The notes beneath the pieces are model-generated. The model searched no databases and was not told where the DNA came from. It saw only the letters and a program-made list of their open reading frames with translations. The translations under genes and the position numbers were made by a program. Positions 53,484-63,192 of a stretch of DNA of 64,000 nt are shown here, in pieces (within the stretch, counting starts at the first letter, position 1; each line of letters starts with the position of its first letter). The stretch spans positions 6,049,267-6,113,266 of the forward strand of contig NZ_CP150276.1 in NCBI RefSeq assembly GCF_037977235.1, read 5' to 3'. This DNA comes from Paenibacillus sp. FSL K6-0276. GTDB taxonomy: Bacteria > Bacillota > Bacilli > Paenibacillales > Paenibacillaceae.

Positions 53484-54326
53484 TTAGTTACCCAATAATT
53501 CCAACAATCTTTCTAAGTCCTGAGCACTGTAGTAATTCAGTTCGATCTTCCCTTTTTCCTTACCTTGCTTTATCTTCACCGTGGTTTTGAAACGTTCACG
53601 TAATACTTCCTCTACATTATTAATATAGGGATCACGTTTAACAACTTTAACCTTAACTCCGTTTGTGGGTTTTCGGTCCAGGTTCTTCACCGTTTCTTCT
53701 AGCTCTCTTACACTCCACTGTTGTTCCACACATTGTTCAGCCAGTTGTTTAATCACTTCCGGATCCTTCAAAGCAACAATTGCCCGCGCATGCCCCATCG
53801 ACATTGTTCCACGTGAAACATGTTCTTTTACTTCTTCAGGTAAAGCAAGTAATCTTAGGAAATTGGCAATATGCGATCTGGACTTTCCCACCTTAAGCGA
53901 TAGTTCTTCCTGTGTAAGCGAAAATTGATCCATCAGACCTTGATAAGCCACTGCGATTTCCATCGCATTTAAGTTTTCCCGTTGCAAGTTCTCAATTAAG
54001 GCAATCTCCATGACCTGTTGATCACTGAGATTTCTAACGACTGCTGGAATTGTAGCTTTGCCACAATATTGCGAAGCTCGGAATCTACGCTCGCCGGCAA
54101 TGATCTCATATCCCTTCAATACGCTACGTACAATGATCGGTTGAATCACACCGTGTTGTCTGATAGATTCAGCCAGTTCTTGGATCGCCTCTTCATTAAA
54201 ATCTTTGCGTGGTTGATATGGATTAGCACGTAGTTGACCTAAAGGGATCTCAACTACCTTATCATCTTCGTTAATAGATAAAGATGGAATCAGCGCATCC
54301 AGACCCTTTCCTAAACGTTTACTCAT
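53484..54326 (-). CDS. parB: Chromosome-partitioning protein ParB (Spo0J)
   Basis: The 280-residue protein has the ParB CTPase domain (GERRFRAS; ENLQRENLN), a helix-turn-helix DNA-binding domain (GKSRSHIANFLRLLALPEEV) and a C-terminal dimerisation part. It loads on parS and spreads, giving the origin its segregation complex. An parS copy lies inside the gene (53805). Confidence 0.97.
   Translation of the reverse strand: MSKRLGKGLDALIPSLSINEDDKVVEIPLGQLRANPYQPRKDFNEEAIQELAESIRQHGVIQPIIVRSVLKGYEIIAGERRFRASQYCGKATIPAVVRNLSDQQVMEIALIENLQRENLNAMEIAVAYQGLMDQFSLTQEELSLKVGKSRSHIANFLRLLALPEEVKEHVSRGTMSMGHARAIVALKDPEVIKQLAEQCVEQQWSVRELEETVKNLDRKPTNGVKVKVVKRDPYINNVEEVLRERFKTTVKIKQGKEKGKIELNYYSAQDLERLLELLGN
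53805..53820. promoter_or_regulatory. parS site inside parB
   Basis: TGTTCCACGTGAAACA matches the parS consensus TGTTNCACGTGAAACA in full. A parS copy within spo0J is also seen in B. subtilis. Confidence 0.95.
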
Positions 54327-55080
54327 AAGAAATCACTTCCTTTGCCAACTCTAAATACACTTCTGCTCCTTTAGAGCGAGGATCATAAGTAATAATGGAT
54401 TGCCCATGTGACGGCGCTTCACTTAACCGGACATTCCGAGGAATAATGGTTCTATACACTTTTTCTTGGAAATACTTCTTAACCTCTTCAATCACTTGAA
54501 TTCCCAGGTTGGTCCGGGCATCAAGCATAGTTAATAGTACTCCCTCTATCTTCAGATGCGGGTTGAGATTTTTTTGCACTAGACGAACGGTGTTTAAAAG
54601 TTGACTCAAACCCTCAAGCGCATAATACTCACACTGGATCGGGATGATTACAGAATCAGCTGCTGTAAGGGAATTGATTGTCAAAATCCCAAGTGAAGGA
54701 GGACAATCAATGATAATATAATCATAATTGTTTTTAACCGCATTCAGCGCCTTCTTTAGCTTTAGTTCTCTGGAAATCGTCGATACCAATTCGATCTCCG
54801 CACCTGCCAATTGAATCGTCGCCGGAATGATATGCAGTCCTTCATTTTGAGTTTCCAGTATTGTTTCTAGAGGATTTACCTCATTTATAAGAATGTCATA
54901 TATACAATTCGCCACGTCCGCCTTGTTGATGCCAACGCCGCTAGTAGTGTTACCTTGAGGATCGATATCAACTAGAAGCACTCTTTTTCCTAATGTAGCC
55001 ATACCGGCACCTAGGTTCACGGAGGTTGTTGTTTTACCGACACCGCCTTTTTGATTTGCTATGGCAATAATCTTGGACAC
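54319..55080 (-). CDS. parA: Chromosome-partitioning ATPase ParA (Soj)
   Basis: The 253-residue ParA ATPase has the deviant Walker A KGGVGKTT, Walker A' DIDPQGN and Walker B DYIIIDCPPSLG. It drives origin separation together with ParB and regulates DnaA in B. subtilis. Its 3' end overlaps parB by eight bases. Confidence 0.97.
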   Translation of the reverse strand: MSKIIAIANQKGGVGKTTTSVNLGAGMATLGKRVLLVDIDPQGNTTSGVGINKADVANCIYDILINEVNPLETILETQNEGLHIIPATIQLAGAEIELVSTISRELKLKKALNAVKNNYDYIIIDCPPSLGILTINSLTAADSVIIPIQCEYYALEGLSQLLNTVRLVQKNLNPHLKIEGVLLTMLDARTNLGIQVIEEVKKYFQEKVYRTIIPRNVRLSEAPSHGQSIITYDPRSKGAEVYLELAKEVISYE

Positions 55081-55248
55081 TTATTTCACCTCGAATAGTT
55101 AGGAAGAATCTTCTCGTAGATCGCAAGTACAAATATTCCTGACGCTTTTTTTATTATAGCGTCACACTTTGTGAAAAATACAGACGACTATTATACTGGA
55201 ACTTTCAATTATAGGTCTGGCCAACTCATCCCGGTTCTAGTCACACAA

Positions 55249-55277
55249 AAGGCGGCCAATCACCTCAAGGCCGCCTT
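55249..55277 (-). terminator. Intrinsic terminator of noc
   Basis: AAGGCGGCC (55249-55257) pairs with GGCCGCCTT (55269-55277); TTTTG follows on the minus strand. Confidence 0.75.
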
Positions 55278-55293
55278 CAGCTTTTGAAACAAT

Positions 55294-56109
55294 TTATCTT
55301 TTGGGGATTTGGATTACAATCTCGTAATGGTCACCGCGGTCATTTTCTGACGTTTTGATTTCCATACCTGAGCCTGACACCATATCAATAGATTGACGAA
55401 TTGTATTAAGAGCTAGACGAACATCCTTGGTATAGGAGACCCGTTTGGATTTTTTAGTTTGTGAGACTTGTTTGTAGAAAGCAATGCGAGCTTCCGTCTG
55501 TTTAACATTCAGTCCTTTTGCAATGATCTCTGCCAAGACCTTCAGTTGCATTTCCACACTATCTAGTGATAATAGTGAACGTGCATGTCTTTCGGAAATC
55601 TGACGCTCCATCAATGCCTGCTTAACCTCTTCAGGCAAGTGGAGTAAGCGAATCTTATTAGCTATGGTGGACTGACTCTTACCTAATCGTTGCGCCAAGC
55701 TCTCTTGAGTCAATTGATGAAGATCAATTAACTTTTGATATGCAACAGCTTCTTCAATGGAGGTCAATCCTTCACGCTGTAAGTTTTCTATAAGCGCTAT
55801 AGATGCGGCCTGCGAATCATTGAATTCACGAACAATAGCTGGGATCGTCTCTAAACCAAGCTTTTTAACCGCGCGCCAGCGCCGTTCGCCTGCGATGATC
55901 TCATACACGGAATCGCGCATACGTACAACTATGGGTTGAATGACCCCATGAGTTTTAATCGTCTGGCACAATTCATCGATCTTGTCGTCATCGAATATAG
56001 TCCGTGGTTGGTAAGGACTGCTAATGACATCATGAACTGGTATTTGTTTAATTTCTTCTCCGCTGCTCCGCTCGTTAAATCCAAATAGCTTGGTGAATTG
56101 TTCTTTCAT
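55294..56109 (-). CDS. noc: Nucleoid occlusion protein Noc
   Basis: ATG 56107-56109 fits the amphipathic N-terminal helix MKEQFTKLFGFNE, which anchors Noc at the membrane. The 271-residue protein has the ParB-like GERRWRA motif, ENLQREG, and a helix-turn-helix LGKSQSTIANKIRLL. Noc prevents division over the chromosome. It forms a separate transcription unit from parA by its own terminator. Confidence 0.93.
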   Translation of the reverse strand: MKEQFTKLFGFNERSSGEEIKQIPVHDVISSPYQPRTIFDDDKIDELCQTIKTHGVIQPIVVRMRDSVYEIIAGERRWRAVKKLGLETIPAIVREFNDSQAASIALIENLQREGLTSIEEAVAYQKLIDLHQLTQESLAQRLGKSQSTIANKIRLLHLPEEVKQALMERQISERHARSLLSLDSVEMQLKVLAEIIAKGLNVKQTEARIAFYKQVSQTKKSKRVSYTKDVRLALNTIRQSIDMVSGSGMEIKTSENDRGDHYEIVIQIPKR

Positions 56110-56451
56110 TCCGTTCATAACCACCTAATTTCGTTATAGTACGATCTTCTTGACCTTCTTCTCGGAAAGCGTATCGTACAGCAATAAAAAACATTCTGAT
56201 ATTATGAAATCACCTGATGCTATCAGGCATCATAATCTCTCCTTCTTTCGAACAAGAGTACAGAGAAGGAGTTATATACAAAATTAAAAGTCTACTATGC
56301 TATTCTATCACTTTTCTGTACATAATCATATTCTCCGTAAAGACCTATTTTTCCTGCATTTTCATGGACATACTCGCTCTATAATCATATGAATCTAGTT
56401 TATCATTAAATTAACGTTTAGTTGTGATCGTCATCGTGATTTTTCTCAAAA
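56110..56451. other. Intergenic region upstream of noc
   Basis: Between noc and the rsmG terminator are about 340 bases without a gene. One small palindrome CCTGATGCTATCAGG lies near 56,215. The noc promoter must be here but I cannot fix it. Confidence 0.4.
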
Positions 56452-56487
56452 AAAGATCACCCTCCTTAAACATAGAGGATGATCTTT
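56452..56487 (-). terminator. Intrinsic terminator downstream of rsmG
   Basis: AAAGATCATCCTC and GAGGGTGATCTTT form the stem and the minus strand continues with a T run. Confidence 0.85.
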
Positions 56488-56508
56488 AATATGTTTGCCT
56501 ATCTATAA

Positions 56509-56524
56509 TGTTTCACGTGAAACA
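56509..56524. promoter_or_regulatory. parS site directly after the rsmG stop codon
   Basis: TGTTTCACGTGAAACA is a perfect parS sequence placed between the rsmG stop and its terminator. Confidence 0.97.
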
Positions 56525-57250
56525 TTATTTGATTAGCGGTGTTTTGGAAGGAATTCCCGCTTTTCGTGGATACTTAGCAGGAGTTGCACCTGTCTTACGA
56601 ATAATGACAATATGTCGAGCCGACTCTTCCACAGGCAAACTGAACGACTCTACTTTACCAAGTTGAGCACGAAGTTCCTTCAAACTGTACTTTGCCTCAC
56701 TTAATTCTTCAGAAGGATCGTTTCCCTTCATGGCAGCAAAAACTCCATCTTTACGTGTAAAAGGAAGACAAAACTCGTTTAGCAAGGATAATCTAGCCAC
56801 TGCACGTGCAGTAACCAAGTCATAGGCGTCGCGATGAGTGAACTGCCGGGCAATATCCTCCGCACGACCATGAATCAATTGAACATCAGTTAACTTTAAT
56901 TTAGTACAGACATGCTGCAGAAAAGAGATTCTTTTACTCAGTGAATCAATGATCGTCAGCTTCAAATGTGGAAAACAAATTTTAAGAGGTATCCCTGGAA
57001 ACCCAGCTCCCGAACCGATATCAGCTAGATTGTTTATCTCATTGATATTAAGAAAAAAAGCTAGTGAGATCGAATCATAAAAATGTTTGGTATATACCTG
57101 CTCGCGCTCAGTTATTCCAGTGAGATTCATTTTTTCATTCCAGGATACGAGTTCTTTATAGTAGAGATCGAATTGCTCTAATTGTTCTGCTGTAAGTGTA
57201 ATGCCTCGTTCCTGTAAAAGCTGTGTGAATTGAACTTCCGTATTATCCAT
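56525..57250 (-). CDS. rsmG: 16S rRNA (guanine-527-N7)-methyltransferase RsmG
   Basis: The 241-residue Rossmann methyltransferase has the SAM motif ADIGSGAGFPGIPLKI and VTARAVARLSLL. It methylates G527 in 16S rRNA. It starts four bases after mnmG. Confidence 0.97.
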   Translation of the reverse strand: MDNTEVQFTQLLQERGITLTAEQLEQFDLYYKELVSWNEKMNLTGITEREQVYTKHFYDSISLAFFLNINEINNLADIGSGAGFPGIPLKICFPHLKLTIIDSLSKRISFLQHVCTKLKLTDVQLIHGRAEDIARQFTHRDAYDLVTARAVARLSLLNEFCLPFTRKDGVFAAMKGNDPSEELSEAKYSLKELRAQLGKVESFSLPVEESARHIVIIRKTGATPAKYPRKAGIPSKTPLIK

Positions 57251-57253
57251 AGA

Positions 57254-59140
57254 TTATCCTTTCGCCGCAGTTACCCGGTTGTAATGCTCGAGATATACGA
57301 GAAGAATGGAAATATCAGCAGGTGTTACTCCGGAAATCCGGGAAGCCTGACCTATGGAGATAGGACGTATTTTGGTAAGTTTCTGCCGTGCTTCCATTGC
57401 CAAACCATGAATCTCGTTATAGTTAATATCATCCGGTATTTTTTTCTTTTCCATCTTTTGTAGCCGTTCAACATGTTGGAGTTGCTTTTCGATATATCCA
57501 GCATATTTGATTTGGATTTCTACTTGTTCCTTCATTTCTGCGTCTAGCATTTCAGGTGATGGTGAGACTTGATCTACAAAACTATAATCAAGCTCTGGAC
57601 GACGCATCAGAACAAGTAAATTACTACCGTCAACAATAGGCGCGGATTCATATTGCGCTAGGATATGATTTACCTCGACAGGTTTAACCTTCGTCTCTTG
57701 TAGGCGAACAATTTCACGTTCCACCCGTTCCTTCTTATCTACAAAGTTTTCGAAACGCGCTTGAGGTATCAATCCAATATCGTAGCCAATAGGCGTGAGT
57801 CGCAAGTCTGCATTGTCATGACGGAGCAGCAAACGATATTCCGCTCGTGAAGTAAGCAGGCGATACGGTTCATTTGTTCCCTTAGTAACAAGATCATCAA
57901 TGAGTACACCAATGTACCCCTGTGAACGATCCAATACTACAGGTTCTTTATCTTGTACTTTACGTGCTGCATTAATACCAGCCATAACCCCTTGCCCAGC
58001 TGCTTCCTCATAACCTGAGGTACCATTAATTTGTCCGGCAGTGAACAGACCAGGAAGACGTTTAGTTTCAAGAGATGGCCATAGCTGCGTAGGAACCATT
58101 GCATCATATTCAATAGCATAGCCATTACGCATCATTTCTACTTTTTCCATACCAGGAATTGAACGAAGAATCGCAAGCTGAACATCTTCGGGAAGACTCG
58201 TAGACAGACCTTGTACATAGTACTCCGATGTATTTTTACCTTCTGGCTCCAAAAAGATCTGGTGTTTCGATTTATCACTAAATCTTACTACCTTATCTTC
58301 TATAGATGGGCAGTAGCGTGGCCCTGTTCCTTCAATAATACCTGTAAACATCGGAGCACGATGAAGGTTATCATTAATGATCTGATGAGTAACCTCAGAA
58401 GTATACGTTAACCAACAAGGGAGTTGTTCATTGTCTGATGATTTCGTTTCAAAAGAAAAGAATTTCGGTTCATCATCCCCCGGTTGAATTTCGGTCTTCG
58501 AGAAATCAATCGTATCGCGGTGTACACGCGGTGGTGTACCTGTCTTAAACCGCACCAATTCAAATCCAAGCTCGCGCAAATGCTCGGAGAGTTTAACGGA
58601 CGGCTGCTGATTGTTAGGTCCGCTCTCATACGTCAGTTCACCCATAATCACTTTACCACGCAGGTAAGTGCCTGTAGTCAGGATAACAGTCTTACTATGG
58701 TATTCCGTTCCTGTCTTCGTAATTACACCCGCACAACGTCCATCCTCAACAATTAATCGCTCAACCATTCCTTGACGAAGAGTCAAATTAGGAGTTCTCT
58801 CCATGGTTTCCTTCATCGCATGTTGGTACAGGAACTTATCGGCTTGTGCACGCAATGCATGTACCGCAGGTCCCTTCCCTGTGTTAAGCATACGAAGTTG
58901 AATAAAAGTCTTATCTATATTACGGCCCATTTCTCCGCCGAGCGCATCAATCTCGCGCACTACATGTCCTTTGGCAGGTCCGCCTATGGACGGATTGCAG
59001 GGCATGAATGCAACCATATCCAGGTTAATTGTGATCATCAACGTGCTGCAGCCCATCCGGGCTGACGCCAGTGCTGCCTCACAACCGGCATGACCAGCGC
59101 CAATGACGATTACGTCATAGCTGCCTCCATCATAACTCAT
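57254..59140 (-). CDS. mnmG: tRNA uridine-34 modification enzyme MnmG (GidA)
   Basis: ATG 59138-59140 gives 628 residues, the normal length; an upstream start would add 12 atypical residues. The FAD motif VIGAGHAGCEAA and the second motif CPSIEDKV..  are present. With MnmE it makes cmnm5U34 in tRNA anticodons. It is followed by rsmG. Confidence 0.97.
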   Translation of the reverse strand: MSYDGGSYDVIVIGAGHAGCEAALASARMGCSTLMITINLDMVAFMPCNPSIGGPAKGHVVREIDALGGEMGRNIDKTFIQLRMLNTGKGPAVHALRAQADKFLYQHAMKETMERTPNLTLRQGMVERLIVEDGRCAGVITKTGTEYHSKTVILTTGTYLRGKVIMGELTYESGPNNQQPSVKLSEHLRELGFELVRFKTGTPPRVHRDTIDFSKTEIQPGDDEPKFFSFETKSSDNEQLPCWLTYTSEVTHQIINDNLHRAPMFTGIIEGTGPRYCPSIEDKVVRFSDKSKHQIFLEPEGKNTSEYYVQGLSTSLPEDVQLAILRSIPGMEKVEMMRNGYAIEYDAMVPTQLWPSLETKRLPGLFTAGQINGTSGYEEAAGQGVMAGINAARKVQDKEPVVLDRSQGYIGVLIDDLVTKGTNEPYRLLTSRAEYRLLLRHDNADLRLTPIGYDIGLIPQARFENFVDKKERVEREIVRLQETKVKPVEVNHILAQYESAPIVDGSNLLVLMRRPELDYSFVDQVSPSPEMLDAEMKEQVEIQIKYAGYIEKQLQHVERLQKMEKKKIPDDINYNEIHGLAMEARQKLTKIRPISIGQASRISGVTPADISILLVYLEHYNRVTAAKG

Positions 59141-59179
59141 GTCCTGTTTCCCCCTATATATTATATTAAAATGCAAATG

Positions 59180-60556
59180 CTATTTTCCTAAACAAAATTG
59201 TGAGAATATTTGGTCTAACAACGAGTCCGCTGCTGTATCGCCAATAATTTCACCAAGTTGTTCCCATGCGAGCCGTACATCGATTTGAATCATATCAATC
59301 GGAATATACTGTTCCGCGGCCTGGTATGCATCCTGTAGCGATTTATAGGCTTTTTTAAGCAGTGCTATATGTCTCACATTACTTACATATGTCAAGTCAC
59401 CCGATTCCAGCTTCCCGCCAAAAAAAAGTGTCGAAATGGCATCTTCAAGTTTGTCTAGACCTTCCTCTTCCAGTACGGACATCGGTACGATGCTGGACTC
59501 ATCAAAGAATGAGCGCAGCTTATCCTTATCCAGTTTGGATGGTAAGTCCATTTTATTCATGATCACCAGACATTGTCTACCGTGGATTTGTTCCATCAAT
59601 GCCAATTCATCCTTATGCAGCTCTTCATTAGCGTTTAGCACAAGAAGAATCAGGTCCGCATCACTAACTGCTGCTTTAGAGCGTTCCACACCAATCTTCT
59701 CCACTACATCCATCGTTTCACGAATTCCAGCCGTATCAAGAAGCTTAAGCGGAATATTGTTTATCGTTATATATTCTTCTATTACATCGCGTGTTGTTCC
59801 GGGAATATCCGTTACAATCGCTTTGTTATCACGTGCTAATGCGTTCAGCAATGAAGATTTACCAACATTGGGACGTCCGACTATAGCTGTCGTTATACCC
59901 TCGCGAAGTATTTTTCCTTCATTAGAAGTCTTAAGCAGCTTTGTGATTCCTTCCATAACTTCACTGCTTTTATCTTTAATAAATTCAGCTGTCATAGATT
60001 CTACATCATGTTCTGGATAATCTATATTTACTTCGATATGAGCCAGCATCTCAATAAGTGTATGGCGCAAAGCATGAATTCGATCCGATAAGGACCCGCT
60101 GACCTGCTTTAAAGCCACTGAAAAAGCTCGATCCGACTTCGATCGAATTAAATCAATAACCGCTTCAGCCTGTGATAAATCAATACGTCCGCCCAAGAAA
60201 GCACGCTTGGTGAACTCACCGGGCTCGGCTAACCTTATCTCCTGCTGAAGAAGTAAATCCATCACCCTTCTTACAGAGATTACACCACCATGAGCACTGA
60301 TCTCTACTACATCCTCGGTCGTAAAAGAACGTGGGCCCTTCATTACGGTTACTAGTACTTCTTCCATCTTCTCTCCGTTATCCGGACTAACGATATGTCC
60401 GTAATGAACGGTATGTGATTCTGCTTCAGTTAATGGAATACGGCTACGAAATAATGGTGCCACTTGGGAAATAGCCTGGGGGCCACTTACCCGAATAATA
60501 GCAATTCCTCCCTCGCCTAATGCCGTCGATACGGCAGCAATGGTGTCACTAAGCAT
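59180..60556 (-). CDS. mnmE: tRNA modification GTPase MnmE (TrmE)
   Basis: ATG 60554-60556 (MLSDTIAAVSTALGEGGIAI) has GGGGTG upstream and yields 458 residues. The TrmE N-terminal domain, a helical domain and a G domain (GRPNVGKSSL; DTAGIRE; NKMD) end in the FCLGK motif. It forms the tRNA-modifying complex with MnmG. A hairpin repeat (copy D) separates it from jag. Confidence 0.97.
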   Translation of the reverse strand: MLSDTIAAVSTALGEGGIAIIRVSGPQAISQVAPLFRSRIPLTEAESHTVHYGHIVSPDNGEKMEEVLVTVMKGPRSFTTEDVVEISAHGGVISVRRVMDLLLQQEIRLAEPGEFTKRAFLGGRIDLSQAEAVIDLIRSKSDRAFSVALKQVSGSLSDRIHALRHTLIEMLAHIEVNIDYPEHDVESMTAEFIKDKSSEVMEGITKLLKTSNEGKILREGITTAIVGRPNVGKSSLLNALARDNKAIVTDIPGTTRDVIEEYITINNIPLKLLDTAGIRETMDVVEKIGVERSKAAVSDADLILLVLNANEELHKDELALMEQIHGRQCLVIMNKMDLPSKLDKDKLRSFFDESSIVPMSVLEEEGLDKLEDAISTLFFGGKLESGDLTYVSNVRHIALLKKAYKSLQDAYQAAEQYIPIDMIQIDVRLAWEQLGEIIGDTAADSLLDQIFSQFCLGK

Positions 60557-60609
60557 GCTGTTTTTCACCCCAAAACGTATATTTTTTGAATAGAAACGGT
60601 CTTGTATTT

Positions 60610-60712
60610 CAAGTATAAATGCCTTCAGCGTCCCTATAAGGACGGTAAGCGTTTAAGCGAGAAATATAAAGAAAATTTATAGCGTGCAACATATAAATTC
60701 TTATATTTTTAA
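60610..60712. repeat. Intergenic hairpin repeat, copy D
   Basis: It has the arms ATAAATGCC..GGACGGTAAGCGTTTAA, the CCTATAAGG centre and then GAAATATAAA..TTATATTTTT. It matches copies B and E along their whole length. Confidence 0.85.
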
Positions 60713-60716
60713 AAAA

Positions 60717-60751
60717 GCAATGACCCCTTACATTGGTCAAGGAGTCATTGC
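60717..60751 (-). terminator. Intrinsic terminator of rnpA-yidC-jag
   Basis: GCAATGAC (60717-60724) pairs with GTCATTGC (60744-60751), with an internal CCTT/AAGG; the minus strand continues TTTTTT. Confidence 0.85.
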
Positions 60752-60763
60752 ATCCATATAGTC

Positions 60764-61498
60764 TTACTTCAAAGTTATAACGACGCGGCGATTCGGCTCT
60801 TCGCCCTTACTAAGGGTATTCACCTGCCGATGATCCTGTAATCTGGAGTGAATAATTTTCCGCTCCTGAGGTGACATCGGCTCTAATACAACCTCTTTAC
60901 GGGTCCGAATGACACGACCTGCTAAACGATCAGCCAGCTCTTCGAGAGTTTTTTTACGGCGCTCACGGAAGTTCTCCGCATCTAGCACAAGCCGTATAAA
61001 ACTGTCGGAGTAACGGTTAGCTACGATATTAGCCAAATACTGCAGAGCATCGAGTGTTTGTCCTCTTCTACCAATCAACAGTCCTAGATCTGGACCTGAT
61101 ATCTGCAGAATCGTGGATTCCTTGGTGTGGACGATTTCGACTTCCACTTCGAGCCCCATGCTCTTAGCGACATCCACAATGAAATGAACGGCTTCTTGGT
61201 AAGCTTCCTCCACCGGTTGTCCGGAATCTTGGCGTGGCACACCGCCGTTAGCCTCCTGTTTGCTCTCTCTTGTTGACTGCTGAGGCAGTGACGGAGCACT
61301 CGCCGCTGATGCCGGTGCGGCTTCGGATATCAAGGTTAACTCAACCTTGGCACCTTTCGCACCGATCAATCCCAGGAATCCTCTTGATGGCTGCTCAAGT
61401 ACGTTGACCGTTACCCGGTCCTTTTGAACTCCAAGCTGGGTTAGTCCCCGTTCTACAGCTTCTTCAATGGTTTTCCCTGTTGCGACGACTTTGCTCAT
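60764..61498 (-). CDS. jag: RNA-binding protein Jag (KhpB)
   Basis: The 244-residue protein has an N-terminal Jag domain (KVVATGKTIEEAVERGLTQLG), a Pro/Ser-rich linker, a KH domain with GLLIGRRGQTLDALQYL and an R3H domain ending NRRVVITLK. It binds RNA with KhpA and affects cell division. The start overlaps yidC (ATGA). Confidence 0.93.
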   Translation of the reverse strand: MSKVVATGKTIEEAVERGLTQLGVQKDRVTVNVLEQPSRGFLGLIGAKGAKVELTLISEAAPASAASAPSLPQQSTRESKQEANGGVPRQDSGQPVEEAYQEAVHFIVDVAKSMGLEVEVEIVHTKESTILQISGPDLGLLIGRRGQTLDALQYLANIVANRYSDSFIRLVLDAENFRERRKKTLEELADRLAGRVIRTRKEVVLEPMSPQERKIIHSRLQDHRQVNTLSKGEEPNRRVVITLK

Positions 61499-62361
61499 TT
61501 TGACTTTTTGGCTCCCTTCGATGATTTACTGCCGCCTTTGCTCTTCACAACAGTTGAGTCATCTGTACTTTTCACAGCACTTGCGATTGCCAATTTGTGT
61601 TTATCGTTGTTGCGATATAAGAAATAGTTCTGAACAATAGTGTAAATGTTGCTGTATACCCAGTATAGTGGCAATGCTGACGGGAAGTTGTAGGACATAA
61701 CGAAAATCAGAACTGGATAGATCATCATCATGAACTGCATCGGACCCTGCTGCTGCATTGGGTTCATTTTAGTCATCATTCTAGTTTGTATAAATGTAGT
61801 TAATGCTGCAAGCACTGGCAAGATAAACAGATGATCCGGTTTACCTAGCTCCAGCCACAAGAAGGAATGCTCCCGTAGATGAGGATTATAGTAAATCGAA
61901 TTGTAGAGAGCAATAAATATTGGCATTTGTACGATCAGCGGTAAACAACCCGCCATTGGATTAACCTTGTTCTCTTGGAACAAACGCATCGTTTCTTGCT
62001 GCACCTTTTCAGGTGTGTCTTTATATTTTTTCTGGATCTTTTGGAGTTCCGGTTGTATGGCTTGCATTGCACGCGAGCTCTTCACCTGTTTAATAGTAAG
62101 CGGAAGAATCAACGTGCGGACAATAATAACCATCACAAGTACGGCTAAACCATATTCTCCGTTAAACCAATCTGCAAACTTGTCCAAGGCAATGGCGAAA
62201 TAATACACTACATTACTTTGCCAGAAACCTCCATTCTTCAAATCCTCCGTGGTGTGCGTGACAGCAGTTGACGACGGAGCGCATCCCGACAGAACAGCTA
62301 ACGACAACACCATTACTGTGATGAGGAGAAACCATTTTCCCCGTCTAGTCTTCATTAGAGA
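61495..62361 (-). CDS. yidC: Membrane protein insertase YidC (SpoIIIJ-type), lipoprotein
   Basis: The GTG start at 62361 has GAGGGG at a good distance; ATG 62355 is equally possible. The 288-residue product has a lipobox VLSGC, then the five-membrane-helix YidC/Oxa1 core (TLILPLTIKQVKSSRAM; GCLPLIVQMPIFIALY) and a basic tail for ribosome binding. It inserts proteins into the membrane and is essential for sporulation in B. subtilis. Confidence 0.93.
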   Translation of the reverse strand, partial: SLMKTRRGKWFLLITVMVLSLAVLSGCAPSSTAVTHTTEDLKNGGFWQSNVVYYFAIALDKFADWFNGEYGLAVLVMVIIVRTLILPLTIKQVKSSRAMQAIQPELQKIQKKYKDTPEKVQQETMRLFQENKVNPMAGCLPLIVQMPIFIALYNSIYYNPHLREHSFLWLELGKPDHLFILPVLAALTTFIQTRMMTKMNPMQQQGPMQFMMMIYPVLIFVMSYNFPSALPLYWVYSNIYTIVQNYFLYRNNDKHKLAIASAVKSTDDSTVVKSKGGSKSSKGAKKSK

Positions 62362-62450
62362 CACTTCAAAACCCCTCTCTTGAACATTCCATTCCACCGT
62401 AAATCATACCATAATAATGAATACAAATAAACAAGCCTCTTGAGCGTCCT

Positions 62451-62801
62451 TTATTTGCGGGAAGCCTTGAGTAGCTTGGCTTTGCGCAGTACATGCAACA
62501 CGCTTTTTTCGAGCTCTCCATATTCCTTGGAAAGCGCCCCTTTTCTTACGATAAACACCATATCAAGTCCACCTGCAATTTCAGGTTCATGATGACGGAC
62601 GATTTCCTTAACCAACCTTCTCATGCGGTTACGGACAACCGCGTTTCCGACCTTTTTGCTTACCGACACCCCAACTCTAAAACGCTCTACCTCTTTTTTG
62701 CTAAACCAATACACTACAAATTGATGATTCGCAAATGACTTCCCATGGCGGTATACGCGACTGAAGTCGGCACGGTTTCGTAATCGTAGACTTTTGTGCA
62801 C
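62451..62801 (-). CDS. rnpA: Ribonuclease P protein component
   Basis: The GTG at 62799-62801 follows AAGGAG and gives 116 residues, the usual length; an upstream in-frame start would add an atypical 23-residue extension. It starts MHKSLRLRNRADFSRVYRHG and carries the RNR motif VVRNRMRRLVKE. It helps the RNA subunit cut tRNA 5' leaders. Confidence 0.95.
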   Translation of the reverse strand: MHKSLRLRNRADFSRVYRHGKSFANHQFVVYWFSKKEVERFRVGVSVSKKVGNAVVRNRMRRLVKEIVRHHEPEIAGGLDMVFIVRKGALSKEYGELEKSVLHVLRKAKLLKASRK

Positions 62802-62953
62802 GGGAATCTCCTTCATAAAAATCCGGTTAAAGTGTCCTTCCGAATTTTTTTCTTCTAATAGTATAGTCATTTGGAAGTCGCCATAAACGACCGCGACTAC
62901 TGTGCTGAAATTTCTCCTCTATATTATAGAAAGAAAAATAATTTCAACTTCTC

Positions 62954-63056
62954 ACAAGTATAAACGCCTTCGGCGTCCTTATAAGGACGGTGAGTGTTTA
63001 TGCGAGAAATATAAGGATAATGTATAACGTGAAACTTATACTTTCTTATATTTCAA
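62954..63056. repeat. Intergenic hairpin repeat, copy E
   Basis: This copy is the best formed: ATAAACGCC..GTGTTTAT flanks GTCCTTATAAGGAC, then GAAATATAAG pairs with CTTATATTTC. It lies between rnpA and rpmH. It matches copies B and D. Confidence 0.9.
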
Positions 63057-63161
63057 AATAATTCTGTATATACGTTAAATAGCCCCGCAAAGTGTAGCTA
63101 GCGCATTAAGCGAGATCCTAGTCGTTTGCAGAGCAAAAAATAATAAAAAGCAGTAAAAAAA

Positions 63162-63177
63162 GACCACCGGAGTGGTC
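63162..63177 (-). terminator. Intrinsic terminator/attenuator after rpmH
   Basis: GACCAC and GTGGTC pair around TCCG; seven T follow on the minus strand. It ends most rpmH transcripts before rnpA. Confidence 0.85.
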
Positions 63178-63192
63178 CCTTAGTGGCCTAAC

